Source: Paenibacillus sambharensis (lineage in GTDB: Bacteria > Bacillota > Bacilli > Paenibacillales > Paenibacillaceae). Taken from it: a stretch of DNA of 64,000 nt. Positions 41,813 to 50,128 of this stretch are shown here, in pieces. Where the stretch lies: NCBI RefSeq assembly GCF_003233845.1, contig NZ_QKRB01000043.1, positions 124,001-188,000 of the forward strand. The letters are read 5' to 3'. The notes beneath the pieces are model-generated. The model had not been told where the DNA came from. It saw only the letters and a program-made list of their open reading frames with translations, and ran no database searches. Each line of letters opens with the position of its first letter. Positions within the stretch are counted from its first letter, which is position 1. A program made the translations under genes and the position numbers.

Positions 41813-42223
41813 ATGAGAATTGTATTTGCAACTGACGAGCATGTGGACTGGATAAGCAGCCGGGATCATCATCTTGAGAAGAGTCTGATTCTACCGAAAA
41901 TTAAAGTGAAGGAAATTTATTTATTAGAGGATGAGAGCGAAGCATTGATCGGATGGATGCGCTATGGTTATTTTTGGGACAACACACCTTTTATGAATAT
42001 GCTCTGGATTGATGAGCCTTTTCGCAATAGAGGATTCGGACAACAGGTGGTCGAGTTTTGGGAGAACGAGATGAAACGACACGGATTTAAGCGGGTTATG
42101 ACATCCACACAAGCCGATGAGGGATCGCAGCACTTCTATAGAAAACTGGGCTACAAGGATGCTGGATGCCTATTACTCGATGCGCAACCATTAGAAATTA
42201 TATCAACCAAGAAGTTGTGCTGA
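41813..42223 (+). CDS. GNAT acetyltransferase
   Basis: 136-residue N-acetyltransferase-fold protein. The acetyl-CoA loop reads IDEPFRNRGFGQQVVEFWENE, with the following QHFYRKLGYKDAGCLLL strand-helix typical of the family. ATG follows AGGCAGGAG, 21 bases after trpS, so it may be cotranscribed. Acceptor unknown. More AT-rich than trpS. Confidence 0.85.
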   Translation: MRIVFATDEHVDWISSRDHHLEKSLILPKIKVKEIYLLEDESEALIGWMRYGYFWDNTPFMNMLWIDEPFRNRGFGQQVVEFWENEMKRHGFKRVMTSTQADEGSQHFYRKLGYKDAGCLLLDAQPLEIISTKKLC

Positions 42224-42399
42224 CGAATGACATATGGATATGGAATATAATGAGGATGGCGTGGCCCAAGCGAAGGCACGGGAGCGTCCTTAAGCTAACG
42301 GGCAGGATCGTCGCATAAATTCCTTTATTTAGAGACGGAATCCCTATATAATTACATTTTTAACAGGGTGCCTACATTTAGTAGAGAGGTCGTGTCAAT

Positions 42400-43098
42400 G
42401 TGTTCACTGTCGGGTTGATTGGCGATTATGATGAGGAGGTCGTTGCACATATCGCAATACCTCAAGCAATTCAATTAGCAGCAGACGATATTGGCACCGA
42501 GATTAATTACGAATGGGTTCCAACATCTTCATTGGAGCAAGATTTCGGACAAAAACTCTCCAAGTATCAAGCGCTATGGGTAGTTCCTGCGAGTCCTTAT
42601 CGTAGTATGAAGGGTGCATTAAACGGTATTCAATATGCTCGGGAGCACCAGATTCCTTTCTTGGGAACATGCGGTGGCTTTCAACACATGATAATTGAGT
42701 TTGCCAGGAATGTCTTGGGGCTTACTGAGGCCGACCATGCGGAGGAAAACCCTTCGGCTTCTTTGATATTAGTTGCTCCCCTTCTATGTTCGGTAAGTGA
42801 ACAAACTCAACCTTTTCAGTTAACATCCGGCTCTAAAGTAATAGATATTTATCGAGAAGATGAGATTATTGAACAGTACGGAATTTGTAATTACGGATTG
42901 AACTCTGAGTTTAGCCCAATGTTAGAAAGAGCAGGTTTACGAATTGCTGGGGTAGACCTTGAAGGGGAAGTTCGCATTATGGAACTTGATGAACACCCTT
43001 TCTTTATCGGGACATTATTTCAACCCGAACGTTCGGCATTGAAAAATATCACCCATCCTTTGATTAAGGCTTTCGTGCGTGTAGCTACCCAATCTTAG
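42400..43098 (+). CDS. CTP synthase C-terminal region-related protein
   Basis: 232-residue protein of the class I glutamine-amidotransferase fold, resembling the amidotransferase half of CTP synthase without the synthase half. The nucleophile elbow is FLGTCGGFQHMIIEFARNVLG. The usual catalytic FHPE is FQPERSA here, so the His is Gln and glutaminase activity is doubtful. Starts at GTG 42400 behind GAGAGGTCG. Function unknown; could be a binding or decoy domain. Confidence 0.8.
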   Translation: MFTVGLIGDYDEEVVAHIAIPQAIQLAADDIGTEINYEWVPTSSLEQDFGQKLSKYQALWVVPASPYRSMKGALNGIQYAREHQIPFLGTCGGFQHMIIEFARNVLGLTEADHAEENPSASLILVAPLLCSVSEQTQPFQLTSGSKVIDIYREDEIIEQYGICNYGLNSEFSPMLERAGLRIAGVDLEGEVRIMELDEHPFFIGTLFQPERSALKNITHPLIKAFVRVATQS

Positions 43099-43164
43099 AT
43101 CAATTGCGCTAACGGAGACAGTAGTGCTCGTTCGACGAAAAAATACAATCCCAGAACCTAAATG

Positions 43165-43199
43165 AAACGGCTGCCTGATTGGAGGCAGCCGTTTTAATC
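43165..43199 (+). terminator. Intrinsic terminator
   Basis: Arms AAACGGCTGCCT and AGGCAGCCGTTT, 12 bp perfect, then TTAATC. Ends the CTP-synthase-related gene. Confidence 0.8.
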
Positions 43200-43334
43200 A
43201 CACATGGGGTCATGAGCGAATGCATGTTTCAATATCGACAAAAGGGTCAAGTCCTTGTCAAAATCTATCGACATACGATCGGTTAGGTTATGAATCCATG
43301 AGAGAGATAACTGGGATGCAGTGCAAGTAACGAT

Positions 43335-44357
43335 CTATCCGTTTGTGCTACGTGCTAACAAATGTTTTAGGTTATCATCGATGAAATGATTATCAGCACT
43401 GTTGATTCCACGACCGGCAAAATGGCCCCAGATCGACGGGATTGGTTTAAAGACAGCATTAGGTATAAGCTTAGCTTCGTATTCATTATCATCCGGTGTG
43501 CAGAACAGGTCTGTGCTTCCCGGCATGATGCAGGCCAGAGCTTTAATGCTCTTAAGTGCCTTATCGAAATCTCCGTTGTAGGAGGAGTTTGCACTAATGT
43601 CTGCATGTTGTCCTGTCCATAACATGGTTAGGACATTATGCGGATCCATCTTCATAAAGCTATCTTCCCACACGCCAGCCACAAAATCTTCCAAAGAGTC
43701 AAATCCCATCTCACGATAAAGCTCCTCTCTATAAAACGCATGCGACAATCCCCATCCCGCATAGACCCGGCCAACGGCGCGCATGTCTGCAAAAGTCAGC
43801 TGGTTTAGTTTACTTGAATCGAAGCCAACTGCAGATAGCAACGCAGCTTTCATACCGTTCAAGACAACAAACGTATGGGGCCATGGCTTGGCAATCCCCG
43901 CGAAAGGTGCAATTCGTTCCACCATCTCTGGATAACTTGCCCCCCATTGAAATGCCTGAATGCCTCCCATGGACCAGCCAACTACAAGAGCAATCTTTTG
44001 AATGCCGAACTTTTCGGTAATCAGCCGATGCTGGAGCATAACATTGTCATAGACGGTCACCTGCGGAAAGTTAGCACGGTCGTATGGCGGAGGCGTGTTA
44101 CTAGGGGACGAAGATAATCCGTTTCCAAGCAAATTTGGAACGATTATAAAATATTTCTCAGGATCAAGTACCATCCCACTCCCAATTAACCATTCATTTT
44201 GAACATGCTGGTCGCCAAAAGCAGTTGGATAGACGATGACGTTATCTTTCTTTTCATTTAATATTCCATAAGTCTTATAAGCAAGAAATGCGTTCGGTAA
44301 CGTCACTCCTGATTGCAAAGATACGTCACCCAAATTAAAAATTTCATATTCCATCAT
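43335..44357 (-). CDS. MetX-like alpha/beta hydrolase
   Basis: 340-residue alpha/beta fold protein in the homoserine O-acetyltransferase-like group: ALVVGWSMGGIQAFQWGASYPE carries the nucleophile, SSSPSNTPPPYDRANFP and MPGSTDLFCTPDDNEYEA the acid, SIWGHFAGRG the His. True MetX proteins have PCRGST-like and longer lid features not seen here, so a plain esterase or acyltransferase is more likely. ATG 44357 follows GAGGAG; divergent from a LysR gene. Confidence 0.8.
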   Translation of the reverse strand: MMEYEIFNLGDVSLQSGVTLPNAFLAYKTYGILNEKKDNVIVYPTAFGDQHVQNEWLIGSGMVLDPEKYFIIVPNLLGNGLSSSPSNTPPPYDRANFPQVTVYDNVMLQHRLITEKFGIQKIALVVGWSMGGIQAFQWGASYPEMVERIAPFAGIAKPWPHTFVVLNGMKAALLSAVGFDSSKLNQLTFADMRAVGRVYAGWGLSHAFYREELYREMGFDSLEDFVAGVWEDSFMKMDPHNVLTMLWTGQHADISANSSYNGDFDKALKSIKALACIMPGSTDLFCTPDDNEYEAKLIPNAVFKPIPSIWGHFAGRGINSADNHFIDDNLKHLLARSTNG

Positions 44358-44461
44358 GTTGTTTGCTCCTCTCAAAATGAAAGCTTAGATTTAGATTGTA
44401 TTTCTTGTTGTTAGTATAAATCCGTGATATTCTCAATAAAAGTGAATGAAATTCAAAGTAG

Positions 44462-44480
44462 CTTTCAATATTATTGAAAG
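44462..44480. promoter_or_regulatory. Perfect palindrome, candidate LysR site
   Basis: CTTTCAATA-T-TATTGAAAG in the intergenic region between divergent hydrolase and LysR genes, containing the T-N11-A pattern expected of LysR-type sites and abutting the LysR ribosome site, so autoregulation is likely. Confidence 0.6.
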
Positions 44481-44497
44481 TTAAGGGGGATCGTGTA

Positions 44498-45406
44498 TTG
44501 GAGTTGCGCCAACTAAATACGTTCCGCACGGTTGCATCAACATTAAATTTCACTCGGGCTGCAGAAGTGCTTAACTACGTCCCTTCCAACGTCACGATGC
44601 AAGTTAAAGCATTGGAGGATGAGCTTGGTGTCCGCCTCTTTGATCGGTTGGGCAAGCAGCTCGTTCTCACTACTGCGGGTAAGCGTTTTTTAACTCATAT
44701 CCAAGGCGTTCTTGATAAATTGGACGAGGCTCACAGCGTCGTTCATGACAATGAAAATTTAAGCGGCACCATAACAATAAGTGCCAATGAGGTTATTTGC
44801 GCCTATCGGCTTCCAGCTGTCTTTCAACAGTTTCGTTCGCAGCATCCGGGAGTACGTCTAATTTTTCGCTCCGTTCCAAATCAAGAGCTCAAGCAAACAC
44901 TCTTTGAGGGAGCCGCAGATATCGTCTATATGCTGGACGAACCCATTCGCTCGACCGGACTCACCGTGGAACCGTTGCTTGAAGAAACGTTCCGCTTGTT
45001 CGCTGCTCCAGATCACCCGCTCGCAATACGTACTGAGCTAAAGCTGGAAGATTTTCACGGGCAAGTGTTCCTAACAAATGAGAAAGGTTGTCCCTATCGA
45101 ACCATGTTTGACCGGTCATTCGAGAAAGAGGGCATTGATAGCATTACGTATTTAGAATTTCAAAGTGCTGAAGCCATTAAACAATGTGCAATCTCAGGAA
45201 TTGGTATTGCCTTTCTTCCAGAAATCGTAACGGTAGCCGAAGTTGAACGCGGGGAACTAGTTCCCCTTTCATGGCAAATTCCTGACTTGCACGTGTATAC
45301 ACAGATGTTGTGGCATAAAGACAAGTGGCTTTCACCAATCGTGTTATCTTTTATTGAAGCAGCAAGGAAAGTACTTACCTTACATAATGAAAATAAAACC
45401 GTTTAG
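44498..45406 (+). CDS. LysR-family transcriptional regulator
   Basis: 302 residues. N-terminal helix-turn-helix LELRQLNTFRTVASTLNFTRAAEVLNYVPSNVTMQVKALEDELG, then a two-lobed effector domain (GTITISANEVICAYRLPAVF; ISGIGIAFLPEIVTVAEVERGEL). Start TTG 44498 with AAGGGGGA 7 bases upstream gives the standard LELRQL beginning. Divergent from the MetX-like hydrolase, its probable target. Confidence 0.92.
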   Translation: MELRQLNTFRTVASTLNFTRAAEVLNYVPSNVTMQVKALEDELGVRLFDRLGKQLVLTTAGKRFLTHIQGVLDKLDEAHSVVHDNENLSGTITISANEVICAYRLPAVFQQFRSQHPGVRLIFRSVPNQELKQTLFEGAADIVYMLDEPIRSTGLTVEPLLEETFRLFAAPDHPLAIRTELKLEDFHGQVFLTNEKGCPYRTMFDRSFEKEGIDSITYLEFQSAEAIKQCAISGIGIAFLPEIVTVAEVERGELVPLSWQIPDLHVYTQMLWHKDKWLSPIVLSFIEAARKVLTLHNENKTV

Positions 45407-45607
45407 TATATGCATATAATTTTTTCGAGTTGGCACCGTTCAAACACCTGGATAAACCAGAATTATTCTCTTCCCCTGTGGCGCAACTCTGCTTTCACAG
45501 TAGGGATAAAAGTGCGTTTGTTCATCTGGAGTGGAGCAAACAATTCACTTTTGCTGCGGCTTAGTTTATGAACTGCAAATAAAATAGGGATAAGGGGCAG
45601 TTAGATT

Positions 45608-46048
45608 ATGGAATACCGGATAAGAGAAATCCGCATAACCGATTATCTAGACATATACTTGTTGAATCGAGAGTTTAACCCCAACCTAGCGCATTTTCCC
45701 GAAGAAAAGGTCAAAGAGAAGATTCAAACCATTACTCAAGAGACAACAGATAAGATTTTTGTATTCGAACTCAACAACGAGGTTGTAGGATACATCCATG
45801 GAAGTCGCTATGAGCTGCTTTTTGCCGATTCTATGATCAATGTACTTGGATTTGTAGTGAAAGAACACTATAGAAATCAGGGGATTGGCAGCAAGTTAAT
45901 GGATTGCTTGGAGCACTGGGCTTGGGAAGAGGGTTATTCCGGTATTAAATTGTTATCTCATCCAAGCCGCGAGCAAGCACATAGGCTGTACCACAAAAGG
46001 GGCTACCAATATACGAAGGACCAGAAAAATTATATGAAGTCTTTTTAA
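45608..46048 (+). CDS. GNAT acetyltransferase
   Basis: 146 residues. Acetyl-CoA motif VLGFVVKEHYRNQGIGSKLMDCLEHWA, followed by KLLSHPSREQAHRLYHKRGYQYTKDQKNY. Resembles aminoglycoside 6'-acetyltransferase-like or PhnO-like members, but the acceptor cannot be inferred. AGGGGCAG precedes the ATG. Part of the AT-richer stretch 41.8-46.3 kb. Confidence 0.87.
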   Translation: MEYRIREIRITDYLDIYLLNREFNPNLAHFPEEKVKEKIQTITQETTDKIFVFELNNEVVGYIHGSRYELLFADSMINVLGFVVKEHYRNQGIGSKLMDCLEHWAWEEGYSGIKLLSHPSREQAHRLYHKRGYQYTKDQKNYMKSF

Positions 46049-46124
46049 TTATGCAGCAAATCAGAACAACGGGCAGTGATGCGCGAGGTGGACAGTTACG
46101 ACACTGTTTAAGTGGAGGATTCCT

Positions 46125-46295
46125 GTGAAATTTTACATAGCGTCCAGCTTCAGAAATATTGACTCTGTAAGGCTAGTTGCTGATAGACTAGTCTCCCAAG
46201 GCTTCAAGCAGACGTATGACTGGACCGCCCCCCCTGATATTAAATCGTTATCGGAACTCAGTAATATTGGCCGGATTGTCTGGTCTTTTCGTTGA
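46125..46295 (+). pseudogene. Truncated nucleoside 2-deoxyribosyltransferase-like gene
   Basis: GTG 46125 behind AGTGGAGG opens MKFYIASSFRNIDSVRLVAD, then GFKQTYDWT, the start of a nucleoside 2-deoxyribosyltransferase-like family. The match is lost after LSELSNIG and the frame stops at 46293-46295, so about two thirds of the gene is missing. The WYL regulator begins 55 bases later; the deletion end probably lies between. Confidence 0.65.
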
Positions 46296-46349
46296 AATAG
46301 CTGTGCGTATACCAAAGTCTCATCTTGGTGGAAAAGGGGGGGGGTTCCG

Positions 46350-47321
46350 ATGGCGAAATGGGATAATATGTTGTCCGTACTGTGGATTCTTCGATCTGGA
46401 AGGAAGCTCACTGCTGCGCAGATTGCGGACAGTCTGGAGATTAGCGTCCGCACGGTCTATCGCTATATTGACGCATTGTGTGCCAGCGGCGTTCCGGTCG
46501 TCGCGGAATCGGGTCATGACGGTGGCATTCGCATCCTGGAAAGCTTCAAAGGGATGCCTTTATTCTTCAACTCCGTAGAGTTGAAGGCGCTTGTGGATGC
46601 ATATAAGTTTGCGCAGGGCGCTGGTTATCCGTACACGGAGGAGCTGGAACACGCGCTCAAGAAGATGGAGATCGGGCTGCATGAGGAGCAGCGTCACAAC
46701 TTGTCCCGTCAGACGAGCGGATTGGATGTGATTGCTCCTTCGCGTCCGCCTTCTGCCATCCCGTTACTGCGAGACCTGGAGCAGGCGGTAAAGGACGGAC
46801 GAACGGTCCGCATCGCCTATCGCAAAGCGAGCGAGGCACAGGCCTCCGAACGTGAAATTGATCCGTACGGGCTGGCCTATGACCGTAGCGAATGGTATGC
46901 TGTTGCGTTCTGCCATCGGGCGCGAACGGTGCGGACCTTCCGTGTGGATCGAATTGAGCGGCTGGAGTCGACCGAAGCGGAGTTCGAGAAGCCGGATCAG
47001 TTCTCCGCGTCCGTATATTTCCGCGACCAGTCCAGCCATGGACGGGAGGCAGACGGACCGCTGACGCTCATCCGCATTGAGGGAGAACCCGACACGCTGA
47101 ATGCAGTTTGCGGCCATTGGCATATGCGCCATTATCTAACCGAAAGGACCGACCGGGAAGCTCGGTTTCTTCTCGACGTTCCTACGATGAATAGATACCT
47201 TCCGATATATCTAATGACGTTCGGTACGGCTATTCGCATCTTAGAGCCCGCTCAGCTGAAGCATCGGGTCCAGAATATGGCCCGTGAAATTGCCAAACAT
47301 CATGAAGACGGTATGGGTTGA
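46350..47321 (+). CDS. HTH-WYL (YafY-type) transcriptional regulator
   Basis: 323-residue regulator. N-terminal winged helix: MLSVLWILRSGRKLTAAQIADSLEISVRTVYRYIDAL. Middle WYL domain: VRIAYRK then EIDPYGLAYDRSEWYAVAFCHRARTVRTFRVDRI (W-Y-L positions as WYA). C-terminal WCX extension to the end. The only ribosome-site candidate is a run of nine G (46336-46344) six bases before ATG 46350. Confidence 0.9.
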   Translation: MAKWDNMLSVLWILRSGRKLTAAQIADSLEISVRTVYRYIDALCASGVPVVAESGHDGGIRILESFKGMPLFFNSVELKALVDAYKFAQGAGYPYTEELEHALKKMEIGLHEEQRHNLSRQTSGLDVIAPSRPPSAIPLLRDLEQAVKDGRTVRIAYRKASEAQASEREIDPYGLAYDRSEWYAVAFCHRARTVRTFRVDRIERLESTEAEFEKPDQFSASVYFRDQSSHGREADGPLTLIRIEGEPDTLNAVCGHWHMRHYLTERTDREARFLLDVPTMNRYLPIYLMTFGTAIRILEPAQLKHRVQNMAREIAKHHEDGMG

Positions 47322-47435
47322 ACTTCACTGACAGCAGTTGTCAGCTAACCTCAAGTACAATAGTGATTAGGCTCAGGAAGCCAATAATTGAACGGTTCCG
47401 CTAATCCGGAGCAAACTTAGCATGAATTAAAACAA

Positions 47436-47485
47436 AGCCAGCCTATACCTTCTTCTGTGAAGGGAAAAGGCTGGCTCTTCGTTTT
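47436..47485. terminator. Convergent terminator
   Basis: Arms AGCCAGCCT (47436-47444) and AGGCTGGCT (47468-47476), then CTTCGTTTT; A-rich on the other side, so it can serve the WYL gene and the convergent small gene. Confidence 0.65.
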
Positions 47486-47501
47486 CAAATCAAAATTCGT
47501 T

Positions 47502-47648
47502 TTAGCTGCTTCTTCGAAAAATTTTACTTATATTTTTATAAACTTGTCGATAGAAGTCACTTAAATATGTATCGACCAGGAACCGTACCAAGCTGAAGAA
47601 CATTGAAAAGAGGGCTATAAAGAACAATAATTTAAATGCTGTTTCCAT
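47502..47648 (-). CDS. Small membrane protein, 48 residues
   Basis: Minus-strand frame from ATG 47648 behind GAGGTGAC. METAFKLLFFIALFSMFFSL is a hydrophobic segment, followed by VRFLVDTYLSDFYRQ and a basic end KNISKIFRRSS. Good start and positive-inside topology suggest a real single-span protein. No family recognised. Confidence 0.55.
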   Translation of the reverse strand: METAFKLLFFIALFSMFFSLVRFLVDTYLSDFYRQVYKNISKIFRRSS

Positions 47649-47784
47649 GTCGATTAAGTCACCTCGCTAGAGTCTATTTGCCGGCTTCTGTCTCTCTATT
47701 ACCCTAATTCTACCAGTAAGTTCATGATAAGGAAATCCCCTGTCGGCAGAGACCGTTGCTTATTCAGATGATCCTCAAGCAGCG

Positions 47785-48246
47785 TTGGAAAGGGCTGGCG
47801 GAGCAGTTTACGGTGAAGTTAAGCAAATCAAGGCAGACTCAAAGTATGGGGGATTTACGGGCACAGAAGAGAAGGTTAGGTATATTCTGATTGAAGTGGA
47901 ACAGAGCTGGCTTAACGAGGTTGATTCACAGATTATTGCAGCAACTGATTATACCTGGGGCTATGAATTCAAGAAGGGCAATAACTATTTGATATACATA
48001 CAAGAAGCGGATGGCGAGCTGGTCAGCTCTCCATGCAGCCCCACAATTGAAATGAGCAGCTCAGAGCAAGCAGTTGAATGGTTCGGTGAAGGACTGCGGC
48101 CTAAACAACAAGTGAATTTGGAATACAACATGTGGTTTATGGTCGAGCTGGATATTGATATGTACATGATTGTTGCGGCGGTAATACTGATGATAATTCT
48201 GATCCGATTCATGAGGGCACGGAGCAGAAGGCAAGGACGCGTTTAA
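47785..48246 (+). pseudogene. Membrane-anchored protein, probably 5'-truncated
   Basis: The frame reads on from GNPLSAETVAYSDDPQAALE (47731 on) into GAVYGEVKQIKADSKYGGF, with a C-terminal membrane segment MYMIVAAVILMIILIRFM and a basic end. SAETVAY looks like a signal-cleavage region, yet TGA TAA at 47725-47730 blocks the frame just upstream, where SLFAGFCLSITLILPVSS could be the lost signal peptide. TTG 47785 has no ribosome site. Likely a decayed exported protein; family unknown. Confidence 0.5.
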
Positions 48247-48266
48247 AATGATCAAAGAATCTGTGG

Positions 48267-48319
48267 AAACCTTCCATTTGAAGCAAACCAGGTGTTTGCC
48301 GGATGGGAGGTTTTGTTTT
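48267..48319 (+). terminator. Intrinsic terminator
   Basis: Arms AAACCTTCCAT and ATGGGAGGTTT (one mismatch) with an inner GCAAAC/GTTTGC stem, then TTGTTTTGG. Confidence 0.7.
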
Positions 48320-48381
48320 GGTTTCACAGGAATTTTGGAATGCGTTACAACATATATATTGTCCAATGCGATATTTATTTA

Positions 48382-48410
48382 TTGAAACACGATAAATCTT
48401 GTGTTAAAGT
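48382..48410 (+). promoter_or_regulatory. Promoter of the DUF2975-XRE pair
   Basis: TTGAAA (48382-48387), 17 bases, TAAAGT (48405-48410). The spacer holds AACAC...GTGTT, a possible autoregulatory site for the small XRE protein. Confidence 0.5.
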
Positions 48411-48445
48411 CTAAACTAAATTAAACGATAAGTGAGGGGCTTCTG

Positions 48446-48928
48446 ATGGAACGTGGAACGACACTTTTTTTGAAGGCGGCTGTTATTATTATTGGCATCC
48501 CGGTTCTTGCTTTGTGTATCTTTGTGGTGCCCGAGATCGCGGAATTTGCAGCTGAATTGTATCCGGATCATCAGTATTTGAAGATTCTGGTTCTGCTTGT
48601 CATGTATGCCGCGGCGATCCCTTTTTATTTTGCGCTGTACCAGGCCTTCAAGCTGCTGAACTACATTGACAGGAACCAGGCTTTCTCCGAATTGTCTGTA
48701 CGTGTGCTGAAGAAGATCAAATACTGTGCGTTCACAATCAGCGGCTTGTATGCGGCAGGCATGCCGCTCTTCTATCTGATCGCAGAGAAAGACGATGCCC
48801 CGGGTATCATCGTGATCGGGATGGTTTTGGTGTTTGCTTCGATGGTAATCGGGGTATTTGCTGCTGTTCTCCAGAGGCTTTTACAAGAAGCGATTGATAT
48901 TAAATCCGAGAATGATTTGACGGTCTGA
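48446..48928 (+). CDS. DUF2975 membrane protein
   Basis: 160 residues with four membrane segments and the conserved middle FALYQAFKLLNYIDRNQAFSELSVRVLKKIKYCAF, typical of DUF2975 proteins that are encoded with a small XRE regulator (YozG type). ATG behind GTGAGGGG. The pair may act as a membrane sensor with its regulator; function not established. Confidence 0.87.
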   Translation: MERGTTLFLKAAVIIIGIPVLALCIFVVPEIAEFAAELYPDHQYLKILVLLVMYAAAIPFYFALYQAFKLLNYIDRNQAFSELSVRVLKKIKYCAFTISGLYAAGMPLFYLIAEKDDAPGIIVIGMVLVFASMVIGVFAAVLQRLLQEAIDIKSENDLTV

Positions 48929-48937
48929 GGTGAATAC

Positions 48938-49153
48938 ATGGCGATTATAATCAATATTGATGTGATGCTGGCCAAGAGGAAAATGAGTGTGACCGAGCTG
49001 TCGGAGCGGGTTAGCATAACGATGGCTAATCTCTCCATATTGAAAAATGGCAAGGCCAAAGCGATCCGCTTAGCGACCTTGGAGGCGATCTGCAAGGCTC
49101 TGGATTGTCAGCCTGGAGATATTCTGGAGTACCGGAGTGACGAAGACACTTAG
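48938..49153 (+). CDS. Small XRE regulator (YozG type)
   Basis: 71-residue helix-turn-helix protein: INIDVMLAKRKMSVTELSERVSITMANLSILKNGKAKAIRLATLEAICKALDCQPGDILEY. Essentially only the Cro/C1-type domain. TGAGGTG ribosome site, 9 bases after the DUF2975 stop. The partner membrane protein probably controls it, or both respond together. Confidence 0.9.
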   Translation: MAIIINIDVMLAKRKMSVTELSERVSITMANLSILKNGKAKAIRLATLEAICKALDCQPGDILEYRSDEDT

Positions 49154-49223
49154 GAATAAGTGTACGCGCAGACTTATTACCGTTCGGGTCAGGCGGCCCG
49201 GACATGATAAGGGGATCAAATTG

Positions 49224-50000
49224 ATGAGACCATTCATACAGCTCCTGCATTTTGGCTATCACCAGGCGATGAGCTGCCTATTTCCTGTTGCGATCTTCGG
49301 GACATTAGCCCTCTCGAGCGTAATCGAGCTGCCCTTCATGCACCGTTATGATGCAATACTTCTCATCCTGCTTGCTGTGCAGTATCTTATGGTTCGCAGC
49401 GGGCTTGAGACGCTGGATGAACTGAAAGTAATTTGCGTATTTCATGTCATTGGCCTGCTGCTCGAAATCTATAAGGTAGGGATGGGATCGTGGTCGTATC
49501 CTGAGCCTGGACTTACGAAGCTGTTCGGGGTACCGCTGTACAGCGGATTCATGTATGCCAGTGTAGCGAGCTATATGTGTCAAGTGTGGCGCAGACTGAG
49601 GATGGATATGACCGGCTGGCCGGGGCTTGCTGCCGCAGGACTGCTCGGAGGAGCGATCTATCTGAACTTCTTCACCCACCATTATATCCCGGATTTCCGC
49701 TGGTGGCTGACGGCGCTTGTGCTGATTGTCTTCTGGAAAACATGGATTATCTACCGGGTCCGCTCCAGCACGTACCGGATGCCGTTGACCCTTGCTTTTG
49801 TCATCGTTGGTTTCTTCATCTGGCTCGCCGAGAATATCGCTACCTTCTTCAACGCCTGGAAATATCCTGATCAGCATCAAGCCTGGCAGCTCGTCAGCTT
49901 CAGTAAGATCAGCTCGTGGTTCCTGCTGGTCATTATAAGCGTGATCATCGTTGCGCAGCTTAAGCATGTGAAAGCAGACCGGGTGAATAGAGGTTCATAA
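49224..50000 (+). CDS. DUF817-type membrane protein
   Basis: About 258 residues with seven or eight hydrophobic segments; EIYKVGMGSWSYPEPGLTKLFGVPLYSGFMYASVASYMCQ and FGFFIWLAENIATFF-like stretches match DUF817 proteins of unknown function. ATG 49224 follows AAGGGGATC; the extra 29 codons upstream are not credible. Monocistronic. Confidence 0.82.
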   Translation: MRPFIQLLHFGYHQAMSCLFPVAIFGTLALSSVIELPFMHRYDAILLILLAVQYLMVRSGLETLDELKVICVFHVIGLLLEIYKVGMGSWSYPEPGLTKLFGVPLYSGFMYASVASYMCQVWRRLRMDMTGWPGLAAAGLLGGAIYLNFFTHHYIPDFRWWLTALVLIVFWKTWIIYRVRSSTYRMPLTLAFVIVGFFIWLAENIATFFNAWKYPDQHQAWQLVSFSKISSWFLLVIISVIIVAQLKHVKADRVNRGS

Positions 50001-50128
50001 GGTTCATAGCCCTTTCATTATTGCTCCCTTCTATGATAATTTCCTTTTCTTTTATGCCTATTGTGGAACATTATCCCGGTTTTGGCGTCTAAGAGAAAGA
50101 AGTCATCATGGAAGGGGGTTCTTATTGA

